From contig JADJXG010000001.1 in assembly GCA_016715965.1 (NCBI GenBank), positions 3,291,501 to 3,355,500 of the forward strand: a DNA stretch of 64,000 nt, in the 5' to 3' direction. Origin of the DNA: Saprospiraceae bacterium. Lineage in GTDB: Bacteria > Bacteroidota > Bacteroidia > Chitinophagales > Saprospiraceae. The first letter of the stretch is position 1. Every line of letters begins with the position of its first letter. Made by a program: the position numbers and the translations under genes. Positions 53,512 through 63,229 of this stretch are shown here, piece after piece. The notes beneath the pieces were generated by a model. It worked only from the letters and a program-made list of their open reading frames with translations, did not search any database and had not been told where the DNA came from.

Positions 53512-54543
53512 ATGGCCGCTTCCTTTGAAACTGATATATGCATAGTTGGTGCTGGGCCATGTGGCTTGTTTGCGGTGTTTGAAGCAGGATTACTTAATCT
53601 CCGATGTCATTTAATTGATGCCTTGCCAATGGCTGGTGGTCAATTGTCAGAAATTTACCCAAAGAAACCGATTTATGATATTCCTGGATTTCCTTCAATC
53701 CTCGCCAGTGAATTGGTAGATAACTTGCTTAAACAAATTGAACCATTCAAGCCAGAATTTACCTTGGGTGAAACCGCCCAAAGCTTGGAAAAACTGGAAG
53801 ATGGTCGGTTTCTGGTCACTACCAATTTCAATACAAAAATCACGGCTCACACCATTGCCATTGCAGGAGGATTGGGATGTTTTGAGCCCCGAAAACCAGA
53901 TATCCATCGACTGGAATCATACGAAAACCATGGGGTCGATTATATCATTAAGGACCCAGAGAAATATAGAAACAAGAGAATCGTAATTTCTGGTGGAGGA
54001 GATTCTGCTTTGGATTGGGCCATTTTCTTAAGTGACATCGCTTCTGAAATAAGTCTTGTCCATCGCAGAATGGAGTTTAGGGGAGCGCCTGAATCGGTTC
54101 AGAAAGTTATCCGCCTTAACGAACTTGGAAAACTAAAACTATATTTAGAAGCAGAAGTGAAATCCTTGGAAGGAAATCCTGATTTGGAAAAGCTTATAAT
54201 TGATACGAACAATAATCAAAAAACCATTGAGCTTGACTATTTCATTCCACTCTTCGGCCTGACGCCAAAACTAGGGCCTATTGCAGATTGGGGACTTAAT
54301 CTGGATAAAAATGCGATAGAAGTAAATACATTGGATTATCAAACAAATGTCGATGGAATCTTTGCGATCGGAGACATTAACAATTATCCAGGCAAATTAA
54401 AACTAATTTTATGTGGATTTCACGAAGCGACATTAATGGTACAATCTGCTTATAAAATTATCAACAAAGGCAAGAAACCGAGTTTTAAATACACTACTGT
54501 TACCGGAATTCAACCCATCAAAGATGCAAACCATGGAAAATGA
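53512..54543 (+). CDS. Ferredoxin-NADP(+) reductase, type 2 (thioredoxin reductase-like)
   Basis: 343 aa FAD/NAD(P)-dependent enzyme. FAD-binding VGAGPCGLFAVFEAGLL (about 10-26), NADP-binding VISGGGDSALDWAIFL, GDINNYPGKLKLILCGFHEA near the C-terminus. No redox-active CxxC, so it is an FNR2 (YumC-type), not a thioredoxin reductase. The DALPMAGGQLSEIYP block is typical of the group. The downstream ferredoxin overlaps its end by 20 bases, making them a clear redox couple. Confidence 0.92.
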   Translation: MAASFETDICIVGAGPCGLFAVFEAGLLNLRCHLIDALPMAGGQLSEIYPKKPIYDIPGFPSILASELVDNLLKQIEPFKPEFTLGETAQSLEKLEDGRFLVTTNFNTKITAHTIAIAGGLGCFEPRKPDIHRLESYENHGVDYIIKDPEKYRNKRIVISGGGDSALDWAIFLSDIASEISLVHRRMEFRGAPESVQKVIRLNELGKLKLYLEAEVKSLEGNPDLEKLIIDTNNNQKTIELDYFIPLFGLTPKLGPIADWGLNLDKNAIEVNTLDYQTNVDGIFAIGDINNYPGKLKLILCGFHEATLMVQSAYKIINKGKKPSFKYTTVTGIQPIKDANHGK

Positions 54544-54856
54544 AATCTCAATAACAGTTATTGACAGAACTGAGAAAGAACACCAATATATTATACCATC
54601 TGATACGGGCCTTAATTTAATGGAATTGTGCAAAGCAGATCAGCTTCCTGTGGAAGGCACCTGTGGAGGATTGGCATTGTGTGGTTCATGTCATGTTTTT
54701 GTTTTATCTGATTTTGAACTACCCCCACCCTCTTATGATGAAGAATTAATGTTGGACCAGCTACCAGGAATAAAATCAAATAGCAGATTGGCCTGTCAAA
54801 TAAAACTTTATCCGGAGGTTCATACATTGAAAGTGATGTTAGCTCCCATTGTTTAA
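54524..54856 (+). CDS. 2Fe-2S ferredoxin, adrenodoxin type
   Basis: 110 aa (101-107 if it starts at 54533). The four cluster cysteines follow C-x5-C-x2-C-x34-C: Cys47, Cys53, Cys56 and Cys91. PVEGTCGGLALCGSC is the key block. Expected to accept electrons from the FNR2 encoded immediately upstream (20-base overlap) and to feed Fe-S assembly, a P450 or another oxygenase; the acceptor is not in the window. It precedes an EamA transporter gene by a 1-base overlap. Confidence 0.92.
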   Translation: MQTMENEISITVIDRTEKEHQYIIPSDTGLNLMELCKADQLPVEGTCGGLALCGSCHVFVLSDFELPPPSYDEELMLDQLPGIKSNSRLACQIKLYPEVHTLKVMLAPIV

Positions 54857-55764
54857 TGAGCTTATTGACTCAAAGAAAGGCATATATTGCGCTTGGAATC
54901 ACCTGTATAATTTGGGGTACTACTTATCTTGTGAATAAAATTGGAGTATCTCAAGTTTCTCCAATTCTGTTTAGCGCAATCAGACAATCCATCGCAGGAT
55001 CTATTCTTTTATGGTTTTGCTTCAGCTTTAAAAAATTCTCTTTTCCGGATCGAAAATATTTATTATTTCAACTTATTCTAGGTATTGTATTAATTGGCAT
55101 AGGCAATGGTATCGGGATCGTTGGCTTAAGTTATATTGATAGTGGCCTTGCTGCCATTCTGGCAGCAACTTCGCCAATAATTATTGCAATCCTCAACCAA
55201 TTTTACTTTCCTGCCAACAAATTAAATCTATTAGGTTGGCTTGGAATCCTTATTGGGTTTATAGGATTGGTGCTAATTTGTTCAGATAAAATAAATCTTG
55301 ATTCATTTGCAGATACTGAAGCCGGGATTGGTATTGGTTTAACACTTGTATCAGTCATTGCCTGGGGAGCAGGCTCTGTACTTAGTAAAACCAAATCATT
55401 CGCGCATTCCACATTGATGTCTTCAGGATTCCAAATGCTTTTTGGAAGTATCCCTATGTATTTATTGATTGGCTTTACTAAAAATCCTACATTGAATAAT
55501 TTTAATGCAACAGCCATTTGGTCAATGGTATATGTTATCATATTTGGGTCAATACTTGCATACAGTGCTTTTATATACGCATTAAATCACTTGCCTGCGA
55601 TCATAACAGGAATTCAAAGCTATATCAGCCCAATCATCGCACTTATATTGGGATTTCTAATTTTAAATGAACAAATTAATGGAGTATTGCTCATCGGAAG
55701 CGCATTGGTGCTTGGCGGAGTCTTCTTGGTAAATTATTCAGAATGGATGAAATTAAAAAAATGA
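54856..55764 (+). CDS. EamA/DMT-family transporter
   Basis: 302 aa with ten predicted transmembrane helices in two EamA repeats. Repeat 1 begins ALGITCIIWGTTYLVNKIG and repeat 2 is visible at LTLVSVIAWGAGSVLSKTK, both with the family W-G pattern. Substrate unknown; family members export amino acids or metabolites. The ATG overlaps the ferredoxin stop codon (TAATG), so it is co-transcribed with the redox pair. Confidence 0.9.
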   Translation: MSLLTQRKAYIALGITCIIWGTTYLVNKIGVSQVSPILFSAIRQSIAGSILLWFCFSFKKFSFPDRKYLLFQLILGIVLIGIGNGIGIVGLSYIDSGLAAILAATSPIIIAILNQFYFPANKLNLLGWLGILIGFIGLVLICSDKINLDSFADTEAGIGIGLTLVSVIAWGAGSVLSKTKSFAHSTLMSSGFQMLFGSIPMYLLIGFTKNPTLNNFNATAIWSMVYVIIFGSILAYSAFIYALNHLPAIITGIQSYISPIIALILGFLILNEQINGVLLIGSALVLGGVFLVNYSEWMKLKK

Positions 55765-55769
55765 GCTTC

Positions 55770-56627
55770 CTATTGTTTAACTGCCACAATATTCGCAATA
55801 ACAGTGTAAATCAAATCATTCACCTTTTGTTCTGATTTCAATTCAATATTTGGCAATTGATAGACCAAGGTATACTTCACATCATCTCCGGAAATACCAG
55901 AAAGCCAAACATGTAAATTCTCGAATTGAATTTCCAAATTCTCACTTTTAATTTTGGACAATATAATTTGCTCCAAATCAGACGCCGGTTTAAACATCGA
56001 AACATTGAGTGCAAATTCCAACTCCACCTGATAATTGCGAATTTTAGAAAAATTTATAATTTCTGAAAAATAGGCCTTCGAATTCGGCACATAAACAAGC
56101 TCTCCTTTTTCAGTCAATAATACAATTTTATAGATATTAATATCTAATACTTTTCCTTCAATATTCGCAATTCGCACATAGTCTCCCAAGGCTATGTCTT
56201 TTGAAAAGGATATAATAAAGCCGGTAATAATATCACTTACAATTTCTTTGGAAATAATCGCCAATGCCGCCGCAACAATTGATAAAGCAGTGAGCAGTTT
56301 AGAAAATTCAATTCCAAACATTCCCAATAGCATCACCATAATACCTATACCGGTCAATAAAAAGTAAATGTTCTGCAAGCCTACAATGACATTGTCAGAA
56401 TACTTATCTCCAAGCTTTTTTCTTTTTCTGTAAATGAACTGATTGAGTCTGATAAAAATATTGGCGGTCAGCCAAAAAATTGCAAAATTAACCGCAGAAA
56501 TTACAACACTTGATCTGGCAAAACTGCTATCCGGTTGGTAAGCCAGCCAATCTCCGCTTTTATAAAAAATCAAGCCCGCCAATAAGCCAGCTTTCAATCC
56601 AAACCGAATTATGTACTCTAACTTCAT
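55770..56627 (-). CDS. Small-conductance mechanosensitive channel (MscS family)
   Basis: 285 aa. Three to four N-terminal transmembrane segments. The pore-helix block ALSIVAAALAIISKEIVSDIITG matches MscS TM3, followed by the beta domain with GDYVRIANIEGKVLDINIYK and a C-terminal alpha/beta part. It would act as a safety valve for osmotic downshift. Single gene on the minus strand, ending 6 bases from the stop of the EamA gene. Confidence 0.92.
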   Translation of the reverse strand: MKLEYIIRFGLKAGLLAGLIFYKSGDWLAYQPDSSFARSSVVISAVNFAIFWLTANIFIRLNQFIYRKRKKLGDKYSDNVIVGLQNIYFLLTGIGIMVMLLGMFGIEFSKLLTALSIVAAALAIISKEIVSDIITGFIISFSKDIALGDYVRIANIEGKVLDINIYKIVLLTEKGELVYVPNSKAYFSEIINFSKIRNYQVELEFALNVSMFKPASDLEQIILSKIKSENLEIQFENLHVWLSGISGDDVKYTLVYQLPNIELKSEQKVNDLIYTVIANIVAVKQ

Positions 56628-56648
56628 CTTCTACAAATCTAATCTACA

Positions 56649-59600
56649 TTAATTCTTTTTCTTCTTAAAGGGGTTCCAATCCTTTACTTTGTTCTTAATA
56701 TCATCAACTTCATTTCCTCCTCCTTCCTGCAATAATTTCTTTAGTTCTTTGTCTAAACTATCTTTGCCTTTCTTCAGTAATGTTGAATCAACATGAGACC
56801 GTAGCTCATTGGAAGCCTTATCGATCAACTTTTTCTTTTCTTCTTCTATCTTTCTGTTTGCAATAGCGCGAATACTGTCCTCAGCTTTCTTTGCCTCCTC
56901 CAAAGCTTTTTTCTTTAAATTTTCGGATTCCTGTTCTGCTCTTTTTCTCAATGAGTCGGTCAAATCAGAAGCAACATCTTTAATCATATTGCTGGCATTT
57001 TCTTCTAAACTCTGTCCAGAGCTACTCAACAATTTGATGTCTATTTTTGGATCCAATAGTTTTCCGCTCAATCCTACTAATAGATTAATATGTGTACTTG
57101 ACTTTAACTCCAGGTTTGCCTTTGAAGCCAATCCTTGAATATAATTCATTCCTGATTCCATCACATTTCCTACCGCAGAATTTCTTAGCTTTGATTTGGG
57201 AATATTAAAGACAAATTTATAATTCATATCCCCCTGAATTTTATGACTCCCTTCATACTGCATTTTAATCTCCTTAAATACTTTTTCTCCCGGAGTTAAA
57301 TGCATGGATCCACTTTCAATTTTAACCCAATTTTTAGTATTTTGCAATGAAATTGATTTTAACTCATCAACGCCGAGTTTATTGGCTACTTTTTCAAGCG
57401 GTGGATAAGATTTGATAAAACCATCTAAAGTTTCAATCAAACCATTTAAATTTAGAGATGTATAAACTGGTGACATATCAGAATTTAAACTACCAGAACA
57501 AACAATGGATGTATTAAATGTCCCTTCAATGTACTTAAAAATCGGAGCCAAGACTGAGATGGTTTTTACTGATTCAAAAGCCTTTCCAAATTTAATTTTT
57601 TTCATGTCATATTTGAAGTCAAAGGAAGGATTTTTTAAGTCAGTAGAATTATAAACTCCTTGCATACTAATATCACCTCCCAATGAGCCCGATGAAAAAT
57701 TTCTAAGTTGAAGTTCGTGATCATCTGTTGCTAGCATACCTTTTGGATTTGAAAAAATCCATTGATCATATTTTAGCTCATCAAACTTAAAATTCACTTC
57801 AATATCCATATTGGTTGGAGCCTCAAATGCCGTTTCTGACCTATCAGTGGTCGATGCGTTTTGATCTTCACCCATAAATTGGATCACATCTATTTTTCCA
57901 CCCTGAATGTTCAACGCTCCCTTTAATCGTGAACGATCAGAAGCAAAAGCCATTATTGGTTCCAGGTGACCGCTTAATTGTATACGATTATTATTAATTG
58001 TGGCATCAAATAACTCAATTTCCAGTATGTCATCGTTAAATTTTAACTTAGATTTGGCATCTTCAATTATATAATCTTCATATACAATTTGACCGTAGGA
58101 AGCCAAGACATTTAATTCAATCAGTTTTTCAAATCCAGTTTCACTCTCAGAAGAAGCAGTTGGTTGAGTTAACACTGAATCTTCCGGAGCCAGCCACTCA
58201 TCCGCATTCAATAATTTACCCTTAACATTGAAATCGGCTTTACATTTTCCTTTACCGGTTACAATGGCCAGAGGATTAATGGCTTCGCCTGTTACTTGCA
58301 TATCAGATTTACCTAACTGCATATTTGAGTTTTGCAATTTACAGGATTTAAAATCGAATATCCATTTCATACTTTCAATATAAACACCAGGAATACCACT
58401 GGTTTTGTACTTAACATTTAAAAGATCCAGAATTCCACTTAATTTAATTTTCTCATAATCTTCAGATTCCACCATTTGCTTGTTGAATCCAAATACAACA
58501 TCCGCTATGACATCACCGCTCATACTGGTATTCTGATCCATTGGCAGGAACGATTGATAATCAGACAATGAAATACTGCCTTTGATTTCACCTTCACATT
58601 GGGCTTGCTGTTGCAATTCCTTAATACTACAATTTGCATTGAAATTTCTTCCATTTAAAACAAACCCCAATTCTGGAATTTGAATATTGGTATTTTCCAA
58701 TTTAGCCCCTTTGTCGCTCGCCGACATGCGGAAGTTGATGTCTTCCATGGAGAATGGCATTCCTGGATACTTTACCTTCCCATCCAACAACAATAGGTCA
58801 ATGTCAAAAGATGGATAAATATTCTCAACCCCTTGATATTTGCCTTTCGTGCTTGCAATCAAGGAAAATGTACCCTCTGATTGAACATCTTTATAATCTC
58901 CTTTGAAAGAATTGGGAATCAAAGAGAAAAAATCTTTGACAGAAGACTCTGAAGACTGCATTGATAAATCTAAATCGATGGATTCATCAGGATTCATCTG
59001 AACAAAACCTGATGTAAGGAGAGAAAGAGAGTTTAAACTCAATTCACCCCTTTTTATTATATATTTGTTGGTAGCATTTTCCTGATCCAAATCGATGGTA
59101 TAATTTAGCCGGGCATTTGTCAAAAAATAGATTCCATTCATTTTCAAACTAAGTGAATCAATACTGGTCTTACCAATCATTGAATTAATTGATTCCCCGA
59201 GAGAAGCTTTGATCGATTGATTGATTCCAAGGGCAAATGCATTGGTACCATCTATATGATCAAAATATGCGATTTGTCCATTGATAATTTTCAGTTCTTC
59301 CAAATTCAATTCAAAAGCATCTGCAGCCGAAATCGTATCTTCATCAAGAGAATCAAATACGAGAAAATTTGAGGTGCTGTCTTTGAAAATTATCAAATGA
59401 ATGACAGGATCTAATAGAGAAATTGTATTAATTTTTAAAATGTCTTCCTGCCGCACTATACTCCAGAAATCAACCGCCACAACAAACTCCTTGGATTTAA
59501 ATAAAACGGTGGTGTCCAATCCAGCGTATGAATCTAATTTTGGGTTTTCAATGACCAAACTAATACTTGGAAAATTTCGAATCAAGCTTAATTTTGCCTT

Positions 59601-59759
59601 CGAAAATGTCAATTCTCCTTTTATTTCCTTATTCATCCCATCTTTGACAGATGCGATGATTTCATCCTCATACAACAAGGCAATCAGAAATGCAGTTGCT
59701 ACCAAAAAAACAGATAAAATTGCTGTTATCTTTAAAAATATGAAGAAGTACTTTTTCAT
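56649..59759 (-). CDS. AsmA-family protein, giant inner-membrane protein
   Basis: 1036 aa. An N-terminal transmembrane helix (MKKYFFIFLKITAILSVFL) precedes the periplasmic AsmA domain: FSKAKLSLIRNFPSISLVIE is the family start, and many beta-strand repeats follow. The last 140 residues are a charged coiled coil (for example EEAKKAEDSIRAIANRKIEE). AsmA-family proteins are linked to bridging lipid transport or outer-membrane assembly. It is transcribed toward mscS (gap 21 bases). Confidence 0.85.
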   Translation of the reverse strand: MKKYFFIFLKITAILSVFLVATAFLIALLYEDEIIASVKDGMNKEIKGELTFSKAKLSLIRNFPSISLVIENPKLDSYAGLDTTVLFKSKEFVVAVDFWSIVRQEDILKINTISLLDPVIHLIIFKDSTSNFLVFDSLDEDTISAADAFELNLEELKIINGQIAYFDHIDGTNAFALGINQSIKASLGESINSMIGKTSIDSLSLKMNGIYFLTNARLNYTIDLDQENATNKYIIKRGELSLNSLSLLTSGFVQMNPDESIDLDLSMQSSESSVKDFFSLIPNSFKGDYKDVQSEGTFSLIASTKGKYQGVENIYPSFDIDLLLLDGKVKYPGMPFSMEDINFRMSASDKGAKLENTNIQIPELGFVLNGRNFNANCSIKELQQQAQCEGEIKGSISLSDYQSFLPMDQNTSMSGDVIADVVFGFNKQMVESEDYEKIKLSGILDLLNVKYKTSGIPGVYIESMKWIFDFKSCKLQNSNMQLGKSDMQVTGEAINPLAIVTGKGKCKADFNVKGKLLNADEWLAPEDSVLTQPTASSESETGFEKLIELNVLASYGQIVYEDYIIEDAKSKLKFNDDILEIELFDATINNNRIQLSGHLEPIMAFASDRSRLKGALNIQGGKIDVIQFMGEDQNASTTDRSETAFEAPTNMDIEVNFKFDELKYDQWIFSNPKGMLATDDHELQLRNFSSGSLGGDISMQGVYNSTDLKNPSFDFKYDMKKIKFGKAFESVKTISVLAPIFKYIEGTFNTSIVCSGSLNSDMSPVYTSLNLNGLIETLDGFIKSYPPLEKVANKLGVDELKSISLQNTKNWVKIESGSMHLTPGEKVFKEIKMQYEGSHKIQGDMNYKFVFNIPKSKLRNSAVGNVMESGMNYIQGLASKANLELKSSTHINLLVGLSGKLLDPKIDIKLLSSSGQSLEENASNMIKDVASDLTDSLRKRAEQESENLKKKALEEAKKAEDSIRAIANRKIEEEKKKLIDKASNELRSHVDSTLLKKGKDSLDKELKKLLQEGGGNEVDDIKNKVKDWNPFKKKKN

Positions 59760-59853
59760 GTTTAAGGTTAAAGCTAAAGGAACAGATAAGTTAAACCATT
59801 ATTGACCTCCGGGCTTCTATTTTAACTTGAATTGGATGAAATTGGTTTAATTT

Positions 59854-61569
59854 GTGGCTGTGAAAATACTTGAAGTTCAAAATTTAACCATCAGCTTTGA
59901 AAATGAAGGAATTAGCAAGAATGTTGTAAATTCTTTGTGTTTTTCACTAAAAGCCGGTGAAACTCTAGGTATGGTCGGCGAATCCGGCTCTGGAAAATCT
60001 GTCACATGTATGTCCATATTGAAACTGCTGGGCCCAAAAGCCAGATACAAATCTGGATCAGTCATGTGGCAAGAAAATGAGCAAGAGCAAGCAGTTGATT
60101 TGTTGAAACTGAATGCTGAATCCCTAAGAAAGATTAGGGGGAGAAGAATTTCAGTGATTTTTCAAGAGCCTATGTCAGCTTTGAATCCAGTTTTAACCTG
60201 TGGTTTTCAGTTGACTGAAATACTCCAGGCTCATCAAATTGTTCCTTCTACAGAATATAAAAAATATACCCTTGATTGGTTTGAAAAAGTCGGACTTAAA
60301 GATGTCGATCGAATTTACAAATCCTACCCCCATCAGTTATCTGGAGGACAACTCCAAAGAGTTATAATAGCCATGGCATTGTGCAGCCGGCCCAAATTAG
60401 TAATTGCTGACGAGCCAACAACTGCATTGGATGTTACCCTTCAAAAGAAAATACTCGATTTAATTGAAAACTTGAAGAAAGAACTTGGTATTAGTATCAT
60501 TTTTATTTCACACGATCTTTCTGTCATTAAAAATATTTGCGATCGAATTATTGTGTTGAAAGATGGGTTAATGGTTGAATCTGCTACAACAGAATATTTG
60601 TTCAACCATTCCGAGCAAGCGTATACCAAGGGGCTTATCAATAGCAAGCCCCCTATTCGGATGAGACTTCGCCGATTGCCTACTGTTCAAGATTTTTTGA
60701 ATGGCAAGTCGATGGAATCTTTTTACGACGATTCCCAAATTATTCATCCAACAGAGTCAGACCAAAAGCTAGCAAACTTATCCCTACAAAAACCCATACT
60801 GGAAATTCAAAACCTAAATGTTCAATATTCCATTCGAAAAAATATATTCGGTAAGACTAGCCAATATCTACACGCAGTTGCAAATGTAAATTTTGAACTC
60901 AGGTCAGGAGAAGTTCTAGGTATCGTAGGAGAATCGGGCAGTGGCAAATCTACCATCGGAAGAGCTATACTTGGCTTAGTTCCGCGCCAATCCGGTAATT
61001 GTACCTATAAAAACAGCTTGCTCCCGGAATACAATGCTCCTGAATGGAAAAGCTTGAGAAAAGAACTTCAAATTATTTTCCAAGATCCATATTCTTCCCT
61101 TAATCCGCGTAAAAATGTAGTCGAAGCCATTACTGAACCCATGATGGTACATAATATATTTCAAAAAAGAAAAGAACGAATTGATAAGGCCACTGGTATT
61201 TTGGAAAAGGTCGGATTGAGTTCAGAGTTTCTTAATCGGTTTCCACATCAGTTGTCGGGAGGTCAGAGACAAAGAGTTTGTATTGCAAGGGCATTGGTAT
61301 TAAATCCGAAAATTCTGGTGCTGGATGAATCTGTATCTGCGCTGGACGTATCCGTTCAGGCTCAAACTTTAAACTTATTGATGAGCTTAAAAGAAGAATT
61401 TGGGCTCAGTTATTTATTTATCACACATGATTTCTCGGTTGTCCATTTTATATCAGATAGGATCATGGTAATTAAGGATGGTAAAATTGTTGAGCAAGGC
61501 CCTTCCTATCAAGTTATCAAGGATCCACAGCACGAATACACCAAACATCTAATTGATTGCATCCCTTAG
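59854..61569 (+). CDS. Fused dipeptide/oligopeptide ABC ATPase (DppD-DppF)
   Basis: 571 aa with two complete ABC domains, starting at GTG. Domain 1 has Walker A GESGSGKSVTC and signature LSGGQLQRV; domain 2 has GESGSGKSTIGRA and LSGGQRQRVCIA. Each has a Walker B Asp-Glu (IADEPTTALD and LDESVSALD) and an oligopeptide-type C-terminal extension (PPIR, PQHEYTKHLI). Drives peptide uptake with a permease of the OppB type such as the gene at 50768. Note LDES in place of ADEP in domain 2. Convergent with mpl, overlapping by 4 bases. Confidence 0.93.
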   Translation: MAVKILEVQNLTISFENEGISKNVVNSLCFSLKAGETLGMVGESGSGKSVTCMSILKLLGPKARYKSGSVMWQENEQEQAVDLLKLNAESLRKIRGRRISVIFQEPMSALNPVLTCGFQLTEILQAHQIVPSTEYKKYTLDWFEKVGLKDVDRIYKSYPHQLSGGQLQRVIIAMALCSRPKLVIADEPTTALDVTLQKKILDLIENLKKELGISIIFISHDLSVIKNICDRIIVLKDGLMVESATTEYLFNHSEQAYTKGLINSKPPIRMRLRRLPTVQDFLNGKSMESFYDDSQIIHPTESDQKLANLSLQKPILEIQNLNVQYSIRKNIFGKTSQYLHAVANVNFELRSGEVLGIVGESGSGKSTIGRAILGLVPRQSGNCTYKNSLLPEYNAPEWKSLRKELQIIFQDPYSSLNPRKNVVEAITEPMMVHNIFQKRKERIDKATGILEKVGLSSEFLNRFPHQLSGGQRQRVCIARALVLNPKILVLDESVSALDVSVQAQTLNLLMSLKEEFGLSYLFITHDFSVVHFISDRIMVIKDGKIVEQGPSYQVIKDPQHEYTKHLIDCIP

Positions 61570-62948
61570 ATGGTACTTGACTCAGTTTTCTCAAGCCATT
61601 CAGCTGATATTTTTTTGATGTTAAGACCTCCAAATTGTCCAGATCCCATAAAGACCAATACATCAAAATCAGGTGCATTTTTATTAATTGCGTGATGTAA
61701 CTCCACGGTGGTTGTGCAAATTTTCAAATCCTCTCTATTAAAGGCCTCCTTTATTTCAAATTGGGTCAATTCTGTCATTTTCTTTAATTGCATAGCCTTT
61801 GGATCAAAATAAAGTATCACATTACGAATCAGGTGAGTTGTGTCTTTGTATTGCGGAATAAATTCCCGACTCAGACTCGAATAAGTATGTAGCTCCATAA
61901 TTAGCAATATTTTTCGGTCAGGATATTTTTCAACAAAAGCCTGAATGGTCGCTTTTACTTTGGAAGGTGAATGGGCAAAATCCAAATATGCTATTTTAGA
62001 TTTGTTTTGGGCAAGAATTTCCATTCTTTTGGCGGATCCTTTGAATTTGGAAAGTTCCGCAATGATAGATCTTTTATCAAATCCCAACAAAAGACCTAAT
62101 TCAATAACTGCTTGCATATTTTGAAAATTGTGGGATCCAAATACACCCGTTAGAAACCATTCATTTTCATACCGCAGATAGAATTGTCCATCTTTCATTT
62201 CATAAGGTACATGATGGTAGGGAATGCAATGAAGATGTTGACCTGACCCTTCAACGATTGAGCAAAGTGCTTTATCCCCCGAATAATAAATTAGATTTGA
62301 CCCTGATTTCATACTTTCCAAAAACAAGCTAAAGGCTGATTCATAATCCTTTGTTGTGGGAAAAACATTAAAATGATCCCAGGCAATCCCGGTGATTATC
62401 GCTATATCGGGGATATAATGCAAAAACTTCGGTTTTGGATCCAGACATGAGCTTAAATACTCATCTGACTCAAGTATTATATGTCCTGCCTCAGATAAGT
62501 GCACCATCCTTTCGAATCCCTCAATTTGCGCACCAACCAGATAATCAAAATCCAATCCCAATCCCTTGAAAGTATGCATTGCCATTGAACAAGTGGTTGT
62601 TTTGCCATGACTTCCTGCAATAGAAATTCTTCTTTTGGACTGAGATTTACTGGCAATAAATTCAGGAAAGGAGTAGATTTTTAACCCGAGCTCCAAAGCT
62701 CTAAGCAACTCAGGATTGTCCTTTCGTGCATGCATCCCTAGAATTACTATATCCAATTGATTATCAATATTTTCGACAAACCATCCCTCCACAGGAGGCA
62801 GAAGATTGGCTCTGTATAAGTTAGACCGGGCAGGTTCAAAAATCTGGTCATCAGATCCTGTAACTATATAGCCCTGGCTGGCAAGGTCGAGTGCCAAATT
62901 ATGCATGATGCTCCCGCCAATGGCAATTAAATGAACTCTATGAGGCAT
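61566..62948 (-). CDS. mpl: UDP-N-acetylmuramate:tripeptide ligase Mpl
   Basis: Recycles muropeptide tripeptide onto UDP-MurNAc. 460 aa. MPHRVHLIAIGGSIMHNLAL with VTGSDDQIFEP is the Mpl N-terminal block, and GSHGKTTTC at 112-120 is the ATP P-loop of the Mur ligases. A Mur ligase middle domain (LDFAHSPSKVKA) and C-terminal domain follow. The N-terminal Gly-Gly and SDD residues separate Mpl from MurC. The only cell-wall gene in the window. Confidence 0.92.
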   Translation of the reverse strand: MPHRVHLIAIGGSIMHNLALDLASQGYIVTGSDDQIFEPARSNLYRANLLPPVEGWFVENIDNQLDIVILGMHARKDNPELLRALELGLKIYSFPEFIASKSQSKRRISIAGSHGKTTTCSMAMHTFKGLGLDFDYLVGAQIEGFERMVHLSEAGHIILESDEYLSSCLDPKPKFLHYIPDIAIITGIAWDHFNVFPTTKDYESAFSLFLESMKSGSNLIYYSGDKALCSIVEGSGQHLHCIPYHHVPYEMKDGQFYLRYENEWFLTGVFGSHNFQNMQAVIELGLLLGFDKRSIIAELSKFKGSAKRMEILAQNKSKIAYLDFAHSPSKVKATIQAFVEKYPDRKILLIMELHTYSSLSREFIPQYKDTTHLIRNVILYFDPKAMQLKKMTELTQFEIKEAFNREDLKICTTTVELHHAINKNAPDFDVLVFMGSGQFGGLNIKKISAEWLEKTESSTI

Positions 62949-62997
62949 TTCTTATCAAAAATTTAACTCAAACATAAGTCCATTGCCAAAAATAATA

Positions 62998-63005
62998 TAA
63001 CTTTG
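62998..63005 (+). promoter_or_regulatory. Candidate -7 box for the 55-aa lipoprotein and mnmD
   Basis: TAACTTTG, 41 bases before the ATG at 63047. On the minus strand TATGTTTG at 62976-62969 could serve mpl. Confidence 0.35.
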
Positions 63006-63046
63006 CAGGCGTTTTGATGATAATTTAGTCATTTATACCGCTAATC

Positions 63047-63214
63047 ATGAAAAATAGAAAAAATCTGCCGTCCTTGTTAGTTTTAACTGTGCTCTTTGTG
63101 ATTACTTTGGGCTCTTGCAACCGTGGCTATGGTTGTCCCTATGATTTTAGCATTGGATCTGCCATAGAAAATGCATTCGCGATGGTCATCAGTTTTGTGG
63201 TAGGATTGTTTTAA
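63047..63214 (+). CDS. 55-aa small lipoprotein
   Basis: Starts MKNRKNLPSLLVLTVL and carries a signal-like hydrophobic stretch ending in LGSC, a good lipobox (Cys24). The mature 32 residues include a second Cys (GYGCPYD) and a hydrophobic tail (AFAMVISFVVGLF). I do not recognise the family. It starts 98 bases from the divergent mpl and ends 15 bases before mnmD, so co-transcription with mnmD is likely. A signal peptide in so short a frame makes chance unlikely. Confidence 0.55.
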   Translation: MKNRKNLPSLLVLTVLFVITLGSCNRGYGCPYDFSIGSAIENAFAMVISFVVGLF

Positions 63215-63229
63215 TATTGATTTGATTAT

